Assembly (NCBI RefSeq): GCF_003994235.2
Contig: NZ_RYFG02000120.1
Location: 62,001 to 126,000 of the forward strand
Direction of reading: 5' to 3'
Length of the DNA: 64,000 nucleotides
Origin: Candidatus Methylobacter oryzae
GTDB lineage: Bacteria; Pseudomonadota; Gammaproteobacteria; Methylococcales; Methylomonadaceae
Under the pieces are notes generated by a model. The model saw only the letters and a list, made by a program, of their open reading frames with translations, was not told the DNA's origin and did no database searches. The translations under genes and the position numbers were made by a program. Below are positions 53,446 through 62,255 of this stretch, piece after piece (position 1 is the first letter of the stretch; every line of letters starts with the position of its first letter).

Positions 53446-56400
53446 CTAACTCGGCAAAGGTTTTAACAACTGCTCAAATTCCGCCAGCGGTGCAGGCTTG
53501 CTGAACAAGTAACCTTGGCAAACCGGGCAGCCATGCTGTTCCAGAAAAGCGCGTTGCGCTTCGGTCTCGACGCCCTCGGCGATAACTTCCATACCCAGGT
53601 TGTTGGCCATGCCGATGATGGTTTGCACGATCATCGAATCCGACGGTTTCATGCCGATGTTGCGGACAAACGACTGGTCAATTTTTAATTGATCTAACGG
53701 CAATTGCGTCAGGTAGGCCAATGATGAATAACCGGTACCGAAATCGTCCATTGCAAAGCGCACGCCGATTTCCCTAAGCGCGTTCATTTTAAAGATGGTG
53801 TCGTCTATATCGTTGAGCACCAGGCTTTCGGTCAATTCCAATTTAAGGCTGGCGGGTTTGATTTCGTTACGATCCAAGGCCTGACGCACTTGTTCGACAA
53901 AATCGGATTGATGGAATTGCCTTGCGCTGACGTTAACGGCCAGTTGTAAATCCCGGGTATGGTCGCCGGCTTCCCAACGTTTTATTTGGGCGCAAGCCGT
54001 TTCCATAACCCATTGTCCAATGGGCAGTATTAATCCTGTTTCCTCGGCCAGCGGGATAAAGTCCGACGGGCATACCCAACCCTGTTCAGGATGTTGCCAA
54101 CGTATCAATACTTCGGCGCCTATGATTTGACGGTCGTGGCAAACCTGCGGCTGGTAATAGAGTATGAACTGGCTTTCCGCTACCGCTAAGCGCAAATCGG
54201 CTTCCAGCGCCACGCGGGCATTAATGCTGGCCTGCATTTGCGGATCGAAGAAACGCAGGGCATTGCGGCCGGAAATCTTGGCTTGATACATCGCAATATC
54301 GGCCTGTTTCAACAGCTCATTGGCTGCCTGCCCGTGATTATTGAATAAGGCTGTGCCGATACTGGGGGTGCTGTAGTATTCGTGCTGGGCCAGTTGATAA
54401 GGCTGGTTGAGAGTGGCCAGGATTTTTTCGCCGATCATTTCAGTTTGGGCGGCGGCTTCAACGGCTTGGGTGCTCAAACCTTCGAGCATAACCACAAATT
54501 CATCGCCTCCCAGACGGGCGACGGTATCGCCTTCGCGTATGCATGAGCTCAGTCGTTCGGCAACCTGCTGCAACATTAAATCGCCCATATCGTGACCTAG
54601 CGTATCGTTCAGCGTCTTGAAATTATCCAGGTCGATAAACAGCAAGGCACCGGTACGGCCGCTACGATGGCTGGAAGCCAAAGCCAGGTTCAAACGGTCC
54701 AGCAGCAGGCGCCGGTTAGGCAGATTGGTAAGAGGATCGTAGAAAGCCAAACGTTGTATTTCATCTTCAGCCTTCTTGTTCAGGGTAATATCAATCAGCG
54801 TCGCAACGTAATTGGTGACGACATCGTCCTTGTTTTTTACGGCGGTGATGATCAGGTATTCCGGATAAATTTCGCCGTTTTTGCGTTGATTCCAGATTTC
54901 GCCCTCCCAGTTTCCCTTGTTCTTGAGTCTCTCGGCCATAGCCGCATAAAATGCTTCATCCTGAAGACCGGATTGGAACAGGCGCGGGCTCTTGCCGATA
55001 ACTTCTTCCGCGCTGTAACCGGTAATACGGGTGAAAGCGCGGTTTACCCGCAGGATAATCTTATCGGCGTCGATGACCATGATGCCTTCCTGCGATTCAA
55101 AAGCCGTAGCGGCAATGCGCAGTTCCGTCTCGGCCTGCTTACGTTCGGAAATGTCGCGGACAGTGGCCTGGAGAACCGGGTTGCCGTTCAATTTCATAGG
55201 GCTCAACAGCACTTCGGCAGGAAAAATCTCGCCGTTATCCGCTCGCTTATGCAACCATTCGAAGCAAAGCCCGCCTTTCTTCATGGCTGTGTCGATGTGC
55301 TGCCGGGCTAATACCAGTGAACTTGAGCCGCAGGCTTGCTTCGGCGGCGACAGGTCATTAGGCTGCTTAGCGCAGAATGCCTCCAATGTCTCGAACCCGA
55401 AAAGCGCCAATGTCGCCTTGTTGCAATCCAGGAAGCCGGTCTCGTCAAGCAGTATTACCGCGTCGCTGGTCGAATCGAAAAGCGTGCGGAATTTGGATTC
55501 GGAACGTTGCAGGGAGTGTTCGGAATGTTTGCGATCAGTGATGTCGGTGTGTGTGCCGATCATTCGATAGGGGCGTCCGTTTGCATCGCGACTGACTAAT
55601 TTTCCTCGGGCCAATATCCATTTCCAGGAGCCATCCTTACAACGTATGCGATACTCAATAACAAAAAAAGGCTGGTTGCCGGCAAAATGTTTCCGAACAG
55701 CGGTTAACGCTTGTCTCTTATCATTGGGATGAATATCTTCTATCCAAATTGTTCGGATATCCGGTAGCTCGTGTTCGCTGTAGCCGAGCATTTCTTTCCA
55801 GCGTTCGGAAAACAAGGCGTCGCCGGTCTGAAGGTTCCAATCCCACACACCGTCTCCTGCGCCTTCCAATGCAAACTTCCAGCGTTCCTCACTATTGCGG
55901 AATTGTTTAGTCATCTCTCGGCTAGACGAAAAGGCGGCCAGAACTAAAACAGCTAAAGCCAGAAAGACGGTAGTGAGAGCGATGAAGATGGGAAGGTTGT
56001 TGGTGGTAAAGCCGGGAGACGGCAACTTGACCATATCGTCTCGTACAAAATATGAGGCCGACATGGCGGTATAATGCATGCCGGATACCGCGCCGCCCAT
56101 AATAACGGCAACTACTGCATTACGGCGCTTATTGATGCAGATTACATCGCTCTTCACACGCAATGCGAGGTAAGACAGGCCAATGGCTACGGCAATCGAT
56201 AAGACAAATAAAGATAAATCGTAACGCACTGTACCTTCCAGCCGCATGGCGGCCATACCGCTATAGTGCATGAGTCCGATACCTGAACCGAGTAAAACGC
56301 TACCGATCAGCGGCGGCAGTCGTTGGCTTCCATGACGCCGGACAATGCCCAAAGCGACGCCGCTGGCTAAAATGCTCGGAATCATCGAGATTAAGGTAAT

Positions 56401-56682
56401 TAACGGATCATAGTGAATGCTGCAGGGTAAGCTTAATGCCAGCATACCGATGAAATGCATTGACCAGATGCCGACACCCAAGGTGACCGCGCTGATCATG
56501 GTCCAAGAGAGTTTGGATGTGCTCTCATGCAGGTGTTCAATCCGTGCCGAGGCGTTTAAGGCTGCATAGGACGCAAAAATAGCGAGAAGCACAGAAATAA
56601 TAATCCATGCAGGGTCGTAGGAACCGAGATAAACAAAATTAGGAGCGGGCGGTGAGGACTGAAAGTGAAGGACGTCGATCAT
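53446..56682 (-). CDS. MHYT-PAS-GGDEF-EAL cyclic-di-GMP signalling protein
   Basis: A 1078-residue inner-membrane sensor. The N-terminal MHYT domain (about 25-260) has seven helices and the repeated 'MHFIGM', 'MHYSGM' and 'MHYTAM' motifs thought to bind copper and sense gases such as O2, CO or NO. Three PAS/PAC units follow (about 275-650). The GGDEF motif is intact ('RLGGDEFVVML', about residue 730), and the phosphodiesterase signature is 'AEVLIRW' (EVL for EAL) with 'MDDFGTGYSSLAYL' and 'AEGVETEAQ' intact. It can therefore plausibly make and degrade c-di-GMP. The start is ATG 56682. PilZ at 44981 is a possible effector. Confidence 0.95.
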   Translation of the reverse strand: MIDVLHFQSSPPAPNFVYLGSYDPAWIIISVLLAIFASYAALNASARIEHLHESTSKLSWTMISAVTLGVGIWSMHFIGMLALSLPCSIHYDPLITLISMIPSILASGVALGIVRRHGSQRLPPLIGSVLLGSGIGLMHYSGMAAMRLEGTVRYDLSLFVLSIAVAIGLSYLALRVKSDVICINKRRNAVVAVIMGGAVSGMHYTAMSASYFVRDDMVKLPSPGFTTNNLPIFIALTTVFLALAVLVLAAFSSSREMTKQFRNSEERWKFALEGAGDGVWDWNLQTGDALFSERWKEMLGYSEHELPDIRTIWIEDIHPNDKRQALTAVRKHFAGNQPFFVIEYRIRCKDGSWKWILARGKLVSRDANGRPYRMIGTHTDITDRKHSEHSLQRSESKFRTLFDSTSDAVILLDETGFLDCNKATLALFGFETLEAFCAKQPNDLSPPKQACGSSSLVLARQHIDTAMKKGGLCFEWLHKRADNGEIFPAEVLLSPMKLNGNPVLQATVRDISERKQAETELRIAATAFESQEGIMVIDADKIILRVNRAFTRITGYSAEEVIGKSPRLFQSGLQDEAFYAAMAERLKNKGNWEGEIWNQRKNGEIYPEYLIITAVKNKDDVVTNYVATLIDITLNKKAEDEIQRLAFYDPLTNLPNRRLLLDRLNLALASSHRSGRTGALLFIDLDNFKTLNDTLGHDMGDLMLQQVAERLSSCIREGDTVARLGGDEFVVMLEGLSTQAVEAAAQTEMIGEKILATLNQPYQLAQHEYYSTPSIGTALFNNHGQAANELLKQADIAMYQAKISGRNALRFFDPQMQASINARVALEADLRLAVAESQFILYYQPQVCHDRQIIGAEVLIRWQHPEQGWVCPSDFIPLAEETGLILPIGQWVMETACAQIKRWEAGDHTRDLQLAVNVSARQFHQSDFVEQVRQALDRNEIKPASLKLELTESLVLNDIDDTIFKMNALREIGVRFAMDDFGTGYSSLAYLTQLPLDQLKIDQSFVRNIGMKPSDSMIVQTIIGMANNLGMEVIAEGVETEAQRAFLEQHGCPVCQGYLFSKPAPLAEFEQLLKPLPS

Positions 56683-57058
56683 AGCGATAGCTTCTTATTA
56701 TGCAACCGGTAATACCTGAATAGCTGCCATCATTGCAGAATATTTGCAAAGCCTGCTGGAAAGATAAGCCGGTTGTCCATAAGCAGAACAGTAAGGAATT
56801 GACGACAATAATTTATTGAGATGCGGACGAATCATGAACGAGTTGAATTTATTGGCTAGTTTTTATTATATGGATTCATGAACTAACGTGGATACTAACG
56901 CAACATTTCAAATGCAACAAGGTAAAGATGAATGGCCTTGGCAGGGCAATCAGGATATGTTTTGCCCTGGATATTATTTGAATCGTAAAAACGCAATACA
57001 GGCTATCCCGGCAGGTTAAAATAAACACCAAAAAACCGGATTGAATAAGGCTTGCCGG
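56683..57058. other. Gene-free stretch upstream of the MHYT gene
   Basis: 376 bp between divergent genes. It is AT-rich with no convincing ORF, repeat or strong palindrome. It should hold the promoters of both neighbours, but I could not place them. Confidence 0.4.
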
Positions 57059-57415
57059 ATGATAGAAACAAAACTTCGCGAATATGAAAATCTTCATATC
57101 GTATTATGGCTTTTGAAAGATACTTGCTGGTTGATGGAATGGCGGCTTGAAGGTGTTTTTATGATTATGCCGACGGTTGCAGCGGCTTTTCACATTACCT
57201 GGTTGGGACGAAAAAACACCGCCGACTTATTTCATAACTTAGCCGTCAGTAGCTGGATATGCGGCAATGCGCTGTGGATGATCGGCGAGTTTTTTTTCGA
57301 CGATACGTTCAGACCGTTTGCCAGAATCTTTTTCGGCATCGGTTTTGTATTTCTTGGTATCTATTATTTCGGCGTGTTGCCGAGGGAAAAGCGTTTGCGG
57401 CGGTCGGAATTGTGA
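57059..57415 (+). CDS. Small membrane protein, unknown function
   Basis: From ATG 57059 the protein has 118 residues; a TTG at 57041 gives 124. A short amphipathic start ('MIETKLREYENLHIVLWLLKDTCW') is followed by about three hydrophobic helices rich in Trp, Phe and His ('AFHITWLG', 'WICGNALWMIGEFFFDD', 'IFFGIGFVFLGIYYFGVLP') and a basic tail. The pattern resembles small uncharacterised membrane proteins of gammaproteobacteria, but I cannot name a family. It is followed 55 bp later by the cloverleaf repeat. Confidence 0.65.
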   Translation: MIETKLREYENLHIVLWLLKDTCWLMEWRLEGVFMIMPTVAAAFHITWLGRKNTADLFHNLAVSSWICGNALWMIGEFFFDDTFRPFARIFFGIGFVFLGIYYFGVLPREKRLRRSEL

Positions 57416-57469
57416 TTTTTTGTTCTCGCGCTGTTTCCCCGGCCGAAGTTGGAAAATGGCATAAATTCA

Positions 57470-57513
57470 GGAGTGCAAGCTTTGCTTGCGCTTGCAGGCG
57501 AAGCCTGCACTCC
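57470..57513. repeat. Cloverleaf-shaped GGAGTGCA repeat, copy 2
   Basis: Outer arms GGAGTGCA/TGCACTCC with internal hairpins GCAAGC-TTT-GCTTGC and GCAGGC-GAA-GCCTGC. The stems match copy 1 (53367-53411) while loops and linkers differ, so the fold appears to be conserved more than the sequence. Confidence 0.8.
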
Positions 57514-57523
57514 GGCTCTACTT

Positions 57524-57802
57524 TTACGATTCACTCTGCTTAAAGTGCAGGAACTTAACCCCGATAGCGCAGGCCGTGCCGACCAAGATATAAGCGTAAT
57601 TGACAAACAAGCCGGACACGGTGCCGGGGTTATGTTCAACCGCATCGCGTAGGCTTGGCGTTATCGCAAAGGTCCAAACCACGCAGGGAAGCAGATAGGA
57701 CAGGAAACCTACGCCAGCCGACGATAGCGGGTTCTTGCCGGTCGCTTCGGCGCTTTTGTAAAACCAGTAAGAGATCAGTAACGCGGTAATTGTGCCTATC
57801 AT
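57524..57802 (-). CDS. Small membrane protein, unknown function
   Basis: 92 residues with three hydrophobic helices ('MIGTITALLISYWFYKSAE', 'GVGFLSYLLPCVVWTFAIT', 'NYAYILVGTACAIGVKFLHF') and short polar loops. I do not recognise the family. The start is ATG 57802. It ends just beside the cloverleaf repeat. Codon usage and topology look genuine, but no function can be inferred. Confidence 0.65.
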   Translation of the reverse strand: MIGTITALLISYWFYKSAEATGKNPLSSAGVGFLSYLLPCVVWTFAITPSLRDAVEHNPGTVSGLFVNYAYILVGTACAIGVKFLHFKQSES

Positions 57803-58115
57803 GATAAAACTCCGTGGGTGATGTTAAAACCGAGCGTCACAGTATCAAATTGCCTTGTTCCGCTCAAGCGCCACTCGTCCTTTCAGCCGCTAGCGTTGAA
57901 TTTTCATTAGATTCAAATTAAAACCCAGTTAAATATCCTGATTTTTCGATACTTCCAATGAACTTACGTACAAATATCTATTTACCGGCCATTATTTAAA
58001 GCGTTTTATAGAGTCGTTTTCTTGCCAAGTTGTAGTTTTTTAAGCTATTTCATCCGAAAGCTATTTTTTTCATGGTGATGTTGAAAGTCAATGAATCTTA
58101 AACAGGAGCGACGCA
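57803..58115. other. Gene-free AT-rich stretch
   Basis: 313 bp between divergent genes. A short direct repeat, AGCTATTT, occurs at about 58040 and 58058. AGGAG precedes the ATG at 58116. No convincing ORF or hairpin; promoters of both neighbours are presumably here. Confidence 0.4.
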
Positions 58116-58982
58116 ATGAGGACTAAGAGAAATATCACGGCAGCCATGACGTTGGGCCTGATCCTGATTATTCCGGGGCTGGCAAATGCGGCATTTACCT
58201 TTACCCCAATCGACGCGCCCGGCTCGGTCGCTACCTTTGCCAACGCAAACAGTACGGATGCGATTGCGGGAGAATACGACGATGAAAACGGCAACACGCA
58301 CGGCTTCATATTGAAAAACGGCGCTTATACGGTAATCGACGTGCTTGGCGCAGCCGGGTATTCTTCCGTCAATGGAATCAATGCGAACGGCCATATCACC
58401 GGAACCTATCTGGATGGGAGTCCATCCCATACATTCCATGCCTATTTCTATAATAACAGCGTCTTAACCACGCTCGACCCTCCCGGTTCAAACAGATCAG
58501 AAGGCGGCTTCCTTAACGAGCAAGATCAAACCGTGGGAACTTACAGGGATTCTAGCGACAAACGGCATGGTTTTTTCTGGGATAAGGGCGTCTACGCTAC
58601 CGGCAATGTACCACCGGCGTTCGACACGATTGCTTTCGGAATTAACGACCGGGGGCAGATAGTCGGAGACTATGTGGATACAGAGGGGAAACGTCACGGT
58701 TTCCTGCTAAGCAATGGTACTTATACAACACTGGACGTGCCCGGCGCGACCTTAACCGTAGCGGAAGGAATCAACAACGCCGGCCAGATTGTCGGATTGT
58801 ATATAGACGCCGATAAACATCAGCACGGCTTTATGCTTGAAAATGGTGTTTACACAACGGTCGATGTGCCTGATTCTTCCGCGAGTGCGATCTATTCAAT
58901 TAACGCCCAAGGTGAGATCGTCGGGTTTTACGAGGATGCCAACGGCGTTGCTCATGGTTATATTGGTACGCCTGGGCGTTGA
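58116..58982 (+). CDS. Exported HAF-repeat protein
   Basis: A 288-residue secreted protein. The signal peptide is 'AMTLGLILIIPGLANAAF' (cleaved near residue 27). The rest is five or six copies of a roughly 45-residue unit with the core 'G(I/F)N..GQIVG.Y.D..GK.HGF.L.NG.YTT.DVPG'. This matches the HAF extracellular repeat, which likely builds a beta-propeller. Unlike many HAF proteins it has no PEP-CTERM sorting tail; it ends 'GVAHGYIGTPGR'. A good AGGAG precedes the ATG. Function and ligand are unknown. Confidence 0.82.
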   Translation: MRTKRNITAAMTLGLILIIPGLANAAFTFTPIDAPGSVATFANANSTDAIAGEYDDENGNTHGFILKNGAYTVIDVLGAAGYSSVNGINANGHITGTYLDGSPSHTFHAYFYNNSVLTTLDPPGSNRSEGGFLNEQDQTVGTYRDSSDKRHGFFWDKGVYATGNVPPAFDTIAFGINDRGQIVGDYVDTEGKRHGFLLSNGTYTTLDVPGATLTVAEGINNAGQIVGLYIDADKHQHGFMLENGVYTTVDVPDSSASAIYSINAQGEIVGFYEDANGVAHGYIGTPGR

Positions 58983-59132
58983 GTTGTTTTGATTGTTCGA
59001 TGGGCGTAATTCATGTTCGGAAAACATGCGGTGTAATACGTTTCATCGTACTATGTTTGGTTCTTTAGCTTGGAAATCGCAGAAACGTTAGGGACGGGAG
59101 TTACAAACCCCGTCCCGCTCGAAAGCGAATTT

Positions 59133-59375
59133 TTATTGGCTTGAAACTGTCTTTGAGTTTGATTGCCAAGAAATATCAATTGTCCGATGCTGGCGCACAC
59201 AGTCCCGAAGATATAAATTGATCAGACTTTGATAAGGTACACCAGTAGCTTCAGCCATTTCTTTGAAATAACCGATCACATCCTCGCCCAAGCGGATAGT
59301 AACCGATTTCTTAAGTTTGGCAGCATAAGGGTTTTTTCGCGATTTCATTTGGGAAAGATCATATTCTGCTTTCAT
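59133..59375 (-). CDS. brnA: BrnA-like antitoxin (ribbon-helix-helix)
   Basis: An 80-residue antitoxin. The C-terminal half fits a ribbon-helix-helix DNA-binding fold: strand 'KSVTIRLGEDVIGYFKEMAE' then 'GVPYQSLINLYLRDCV'. It should bind the BrnT toxin and repress the shared promoter. Its ATG overlaps the brnT stop by 4 bp, and toxin-first order is the rule for brnTA. The final polar tail ('SWQSNSKTVSSQ') is unstructured. Confidence 0.85.
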   Translation of the reverse strand: MKAEYDLSQMKSRKNPYAAKLKKSVTIRLGEDVIGYFKEMAEATGVPYQSLINLYLRDCVRQHRTIDISWQSNSKTVSSQ

Positions 59376-59659
59376 GGCACGTTACCTTTGTAATGGCTAC
59401 ATTCGCGTTTAGTTGCTTTGCGGGCCGATATTATCCTGATTGTATTGCCGGATTCGCGTTCGCAGTGGCAGACAAGAAGCATTCTGGATTCAGAGCTAAA
59501 ACCAAGCATCAAAAAGCGGTGTTCTTCTTCCGAATGCCCGTCATCATAAAATTGCACTGCAAATTCGTCATAAAAAACAGACTTGGCTTCTTCAAAAGAA
59601 ACGCCATGTTTTTTCTGGTTGCTGGCAGCCTTTGTTGAATCCCATTCAAACTTAATCAT
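59372..59659 (-). CDS. brnT: BrnT-like toxin
   Basis: A 95-residue RelE-fold ribonuclease toxin of the BrnT family. It begins with the signature 'FEWDSTKAASNQKKHGVSFEEA'. 'FLMLGFSSESRMLLVCHCER' and the C-terminal 'IRIISARKATKRE' carry the basic residues used for RNA cleavage. First gene of the brnT-brnA pair, with autorepression by BrnA expected. Located beside a repeat-rich stretch, consistent with an accessory insertion. Confidence 0.88.
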   Translation of the reverse strand: MIKFEWDSTKAASNQKKHGVSFEEAKSVFYDEFAVQFYDDGHSEEEHRFLMLGFSSESRMLLVCHCERESGNTIRIISARKATKRECSHYKGNVP

Positions 59660-59895
59660 GGTTACATTGTATGTACAAAGGCTGGTATGTCAAGCAATGC
59701 CTAAAGAGCTAACCGGGCGCGGCACGGAAAGCTGAAGGATTACGCCTTATTGTGTTAGTGAATAAGTCGAGGATATGAAATGACTGTAGATTGGCGGATT
59801 GCTAGCGTGAATCTGCCTTATATAGCATTGCGGCTTTTGAATTAAATATTAAGCCGTACCCTGGGCTCACGGAAAACTCGAAACATTAATTACAT

Positions 59896-60014
59896 GTAGG
59901 CCGGAATAAGACCTCCAAGCGCGTAGCGCGAGGTGGCGTTTCCGGCGAATTTTGGCTGTGTTTGCCGGAAACACCAGTTCTCGCTACCGCTCGAACCGGC
60001 TTATTCCGGCCTAC
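59896..60014. mobile_element. 119-bp element with 15-bp terminal inverted repeats (MITE-like)
   Basis: The ends GTAGGCCGGAATAAG (59896-59910) and CTTATTCCGGCCTAC (60000-60014) are perfect inverted repeats. Inside, GGCGTTTCCGGC (59935-59946) pairs with GCCGGAAACACC (59964-59975) apart from one mismatch. There is no coding capacity, so it is a non-autonomous repeat; mobility is inferred from its structure only. It lies in the 480-bp gene-free stretch 59660-60139. Confidence 0.6.
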
Positions 60015-60069
60015 GGGACTTCTGCCTCAGTACCAAGGTAGCTAACCATGGCGGAGCTTAAGATACAAG

Positions 60070-60130
60070 GGTACGTTGCGCGTACCATTCAAGATCACAC
60101 ATAAATTCAACAAGGTACGCACAGCGTACC
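60070..60130. repeat. Paired GGTACG hairpins
   Basis: GGTACG/CGTACC (60070-60075, 60081-60086) and GGTACGC/GCGTACC (60114-60120, 60124-60130) are two small hairpins. The outer GGGTACG...CGTACCC words also pair across the whole unit. Confidence 0.6.
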
Positions 60131-60139
60131 CTACCGGGC

Positions 60140-60775
60140 TTATTCGCAAACATACCAATTTTTTGGAATATCCCAAATAATCGATTCCTTAAAATCGCCT
60201 GGTTTTAATGTCGAGGAAGATAATAAACGTGAATCAGAAACTCTGATTTTAATCTTTTTCGGTTGAATCCCTTCTATATACCCGACATAACCGATATTTC
60301 CCTCATCTCTACAAACTTTGGTGCCGATTTCCTGCAACAAATGACGGTTAGTTTTCCATTGCTCTTCTTGTTTTTTCGACACAATGGCCTCGATAACTGG
60401 TAACGCTTTTTTATTGATGTATTTTAATTCCGCACCAATCTCCATCATATGATAAGGCTTTAACCACATCTTCTCATCACTACTAGGCGTTTTAGAAAAA
60501 CAGGGCAAGTCATAGATCACATTCATTAGTTTTTCTGTTGCTTCCTGATCCGAGTATATCGCGTCGATAGTTTTTTGATAGATGTTGTTCGTATTCAAGA
60601 TCAGTCCATAATCCAGTGCGTTCGCGACTTTCATTTTGGGATTGATATTCAGATATGACTCATGAATTCTATTCCGACACTCCACATAATCGATCACCTG
60701 AGGTTTAGTCGGCGAGAAACAGCCAACCAAGATTAGCGACATAAAAGCGCCGCAAACTATCATTTTAAGCTTCAT
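60140..60775 (-). CDS. Putative lipoprotein, unknown function
   Basis: 211 residues with a lipoprotein signal: 'MKLKMIVCGAFMSLILVGC', lipobox 'LVGC', Cys at 19. The mature part is mixed helical and strand with several Cys ('EYVECRNR'-like start, 'DLPCFSKTP', 'KVCRDEGNIG', 'WYVCE' end). I see no recognised domain. The envelope location is clear; function is not. Lower GC than neighbours hints at acquisition together with the flanking repeats, but this is weak. Confidence 0.65.
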   Translation of the reverse strand: MKLKMIVCGAFMSLILVGCFSPTKPQVIDYVECRNRIHESYLNINPKMKVANALDYGLILNTNNIYQKTIDAIYSDQEATEKLMNVIYDLPCFSKTPSSDEKMWLKPYHMMEIGAELKYINKKALPVIEAIVSKKQEEQWKTNRHLLQEIGTKVCRDEGNIGYVGYIEGIQPKKIKIRVSDSRLLSSSTLKPGDFKESIIWDIPKNWYVCE

Positions 60776-60984
60776 GATTTTTTATCATTCCGTTTTGATA
60801 CGTGCAAACCTATTGTCTTATCCAATCTCATTGGTTACTCGTTTGTGTTGAATTACTACGACTTAACGCTTTTGGCTGCTTTATTACCTGACTTTAAGCC
60901 ATAATGCCAAGCTAAGCGTTCCTTTGAGAGATGTGTTATGCGAAATATAGGCAGCTATCATACCTACTTATGCGAGTGAGGATT

Positions 60985-61224
60985 TTAAACCAAGAACATT
61001 GGTTGATTACGATCAACCCACTCAACCCCTATTGCTTTTCCATCGATAATATTGCACATTTGTTCCTGTTCACCTTGCTTCAAGGTGTAAATATTGTCGG
61101 ACACTACTTCGCCAGATTCAGAAAAATACAATTGAAGATAACTGTAAGCTTGATTTAATTGCATTCCCACAGGACCAAGAGCTGAAATGTTCTCAACCAC
61201 TTCACGGATTTTAACTTCTACCAT
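60985..61224 (-). CDS. Small hypothetical protein
   Basis: 79 residues, acidic, starting 'MVEVKIREVVENISALGPVG' and ending 'GVEWVDRNQPMFLV'. No recognised family and no membrane segment. It is chosen over the opposite-strand frame (60931-61158) because its composition is more protein-like. Real but unknown, or possibly spurious. Confidence 0.4.
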   Translation of the reverse strand: MVEVKIREVVENISALGPVGMQLNQAYSYLQLYFSESGEVVSDNIYTLKQGEQEQMCNIIDGKAIGVEWVDRNQPMFLV

Positions 61225-61394
61225 TTACGTACCCTTTTAATATTGAAGCATAATGTTAAGTAGACACCTAAACAGGTGTGCAATACGGCTCTTGTAATCC
61301 GTTAGAGAGGATACTATAAACAGGGAAATTGCTGATAGTAACCGTGATTTAACAAACCAAAAATACACATTAATCCTGTCCGCCCGACATAAAA

Positions 61395-62255
61395 CTACCC
61401 AACAACCCTCCCAATAATCTCCCCCAACCTAACCGTTTTCCCCGCTTCAAACCCAACATCCCACTCCGCCTTATCCTTGCCGAACAAAACAATAATCGTA
61501 GATCCCATATTAAACCGGCCCATTTCCTCGCCGATTTTCAATGTAGGCGCATCGTCGCCATACTGCCAACTTTGCACGGAAGTAACGCTCGGCGGCGTAA
61601 CGACGCCATGCCAGACGGTTTCGACGCTGGACACAAAAATTGCACCAACCAGCACCAACGCTATCGGACCTATTTCGGTATCGAAAATCGCGGCGACGCG
61701 TTCGTTGCGGGCGAACAAGCCGGGGACCGAGTTGGTCGTGGCCGCATTGACGCTGAACAAGCGGCCGGGAATATGCACCATTTCCCGCAACGTGCCGGTT
61801 AGCGGCATGTGCAGACGGTGGTAGTCTTTCGGCGACAGGTAAATCGTCGTGAAGATGCCGTCGTTAAACGGTTCGGCCCTGGCCGCGTCGCCGCCCAGCA
61901 AATCGGTCGCGGTAAAGCTTTTGCCTTTGGCCTGGAAGATTTGCCCGCCGGTAATAGCGCCGGCTTGGCTGACTGCACCGTCGGCAGGGCAAACAATCGC
62001 GTTTCTTTCGCTGCTGAACTGTCTAACGCCGGGTTTTAGTTCGCGGGTGAAAAAATGGTTAAAGCTCTTGTAGGCGCCGATGTCCTGCTCCAGCGCTTCG
62101 TCCATATTGACGCCGTAATGCTTGACGATCTGTTTGATAAACAGGTTTTTAAAAGCTTTATTTTCGCAATGCGTCAGCTTGCTCATCAGTTGCGACAACG
62201 CGTGGTGAGGCAGTACGTATTGGGGCAGGGTGGTCAGGGCTTCTTTAAAATTCAT
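61395..62255 (-). CDS. psd: Phosphatidylserine decarboxylase proenzyme
   Basis: Makes phosphatidylethanolamine at the inner membrane. The proenzyme cleaves itself at the C-terminal Gly-Ser-Thr, seen in 'FNMGSTIIVLFG' at about residue 250; the Ser becomes the pyruvoyl group. Other marks are 'FNHFFTRELKPGVR', 'PADGAVSQAG', 'DYHRLHMPLTG' and 'FSVNAATTNSVPGLFARNER'. The 286 residues are normal. Its ATG overlaps the stop of the FlhB-C-like gene by 4 bp, so the two are coupled. Confidence 0.96.
   Translation of the reverse strand: MNFKEALTTLPQYVLPHHALSQLMSKLTHCENKAFKNLFIKQIVKHYGVNMDEALEQDIGAYKSFNHFFTRELKPGVRQFSSERNAIVCPADGAVSQAGAITGGQIFQAKGKSFTATDLLGGDAARAEPFNDGIFTTIYLSPKDYHRLHMPLTGTLREMVHIPGRLFSVNAATTNSVPGLFARNERVAAIFDTEIGPIALVLVGAIFVSSVETVWHGVVTPPSVTSVQSWQYGDDAPTLKIGEEMGRFNMGSTIIVLFGKDKAEWDVGFEAGKTVRLGEIIGRVVG

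Noticed and set aside
54667-55311. Plus-strand frame of 214 codons opposite the MHYT-GGDEF-EAL gene
   Set aside because: Antisense shadow of an intact 1078-residue protein.
60931-61158. Plus-strand frame of 75 codons
   Set aside because: Overlaps a more protein-like minus-strand frame and has no Shine-Dalgarno or recognisable feature.
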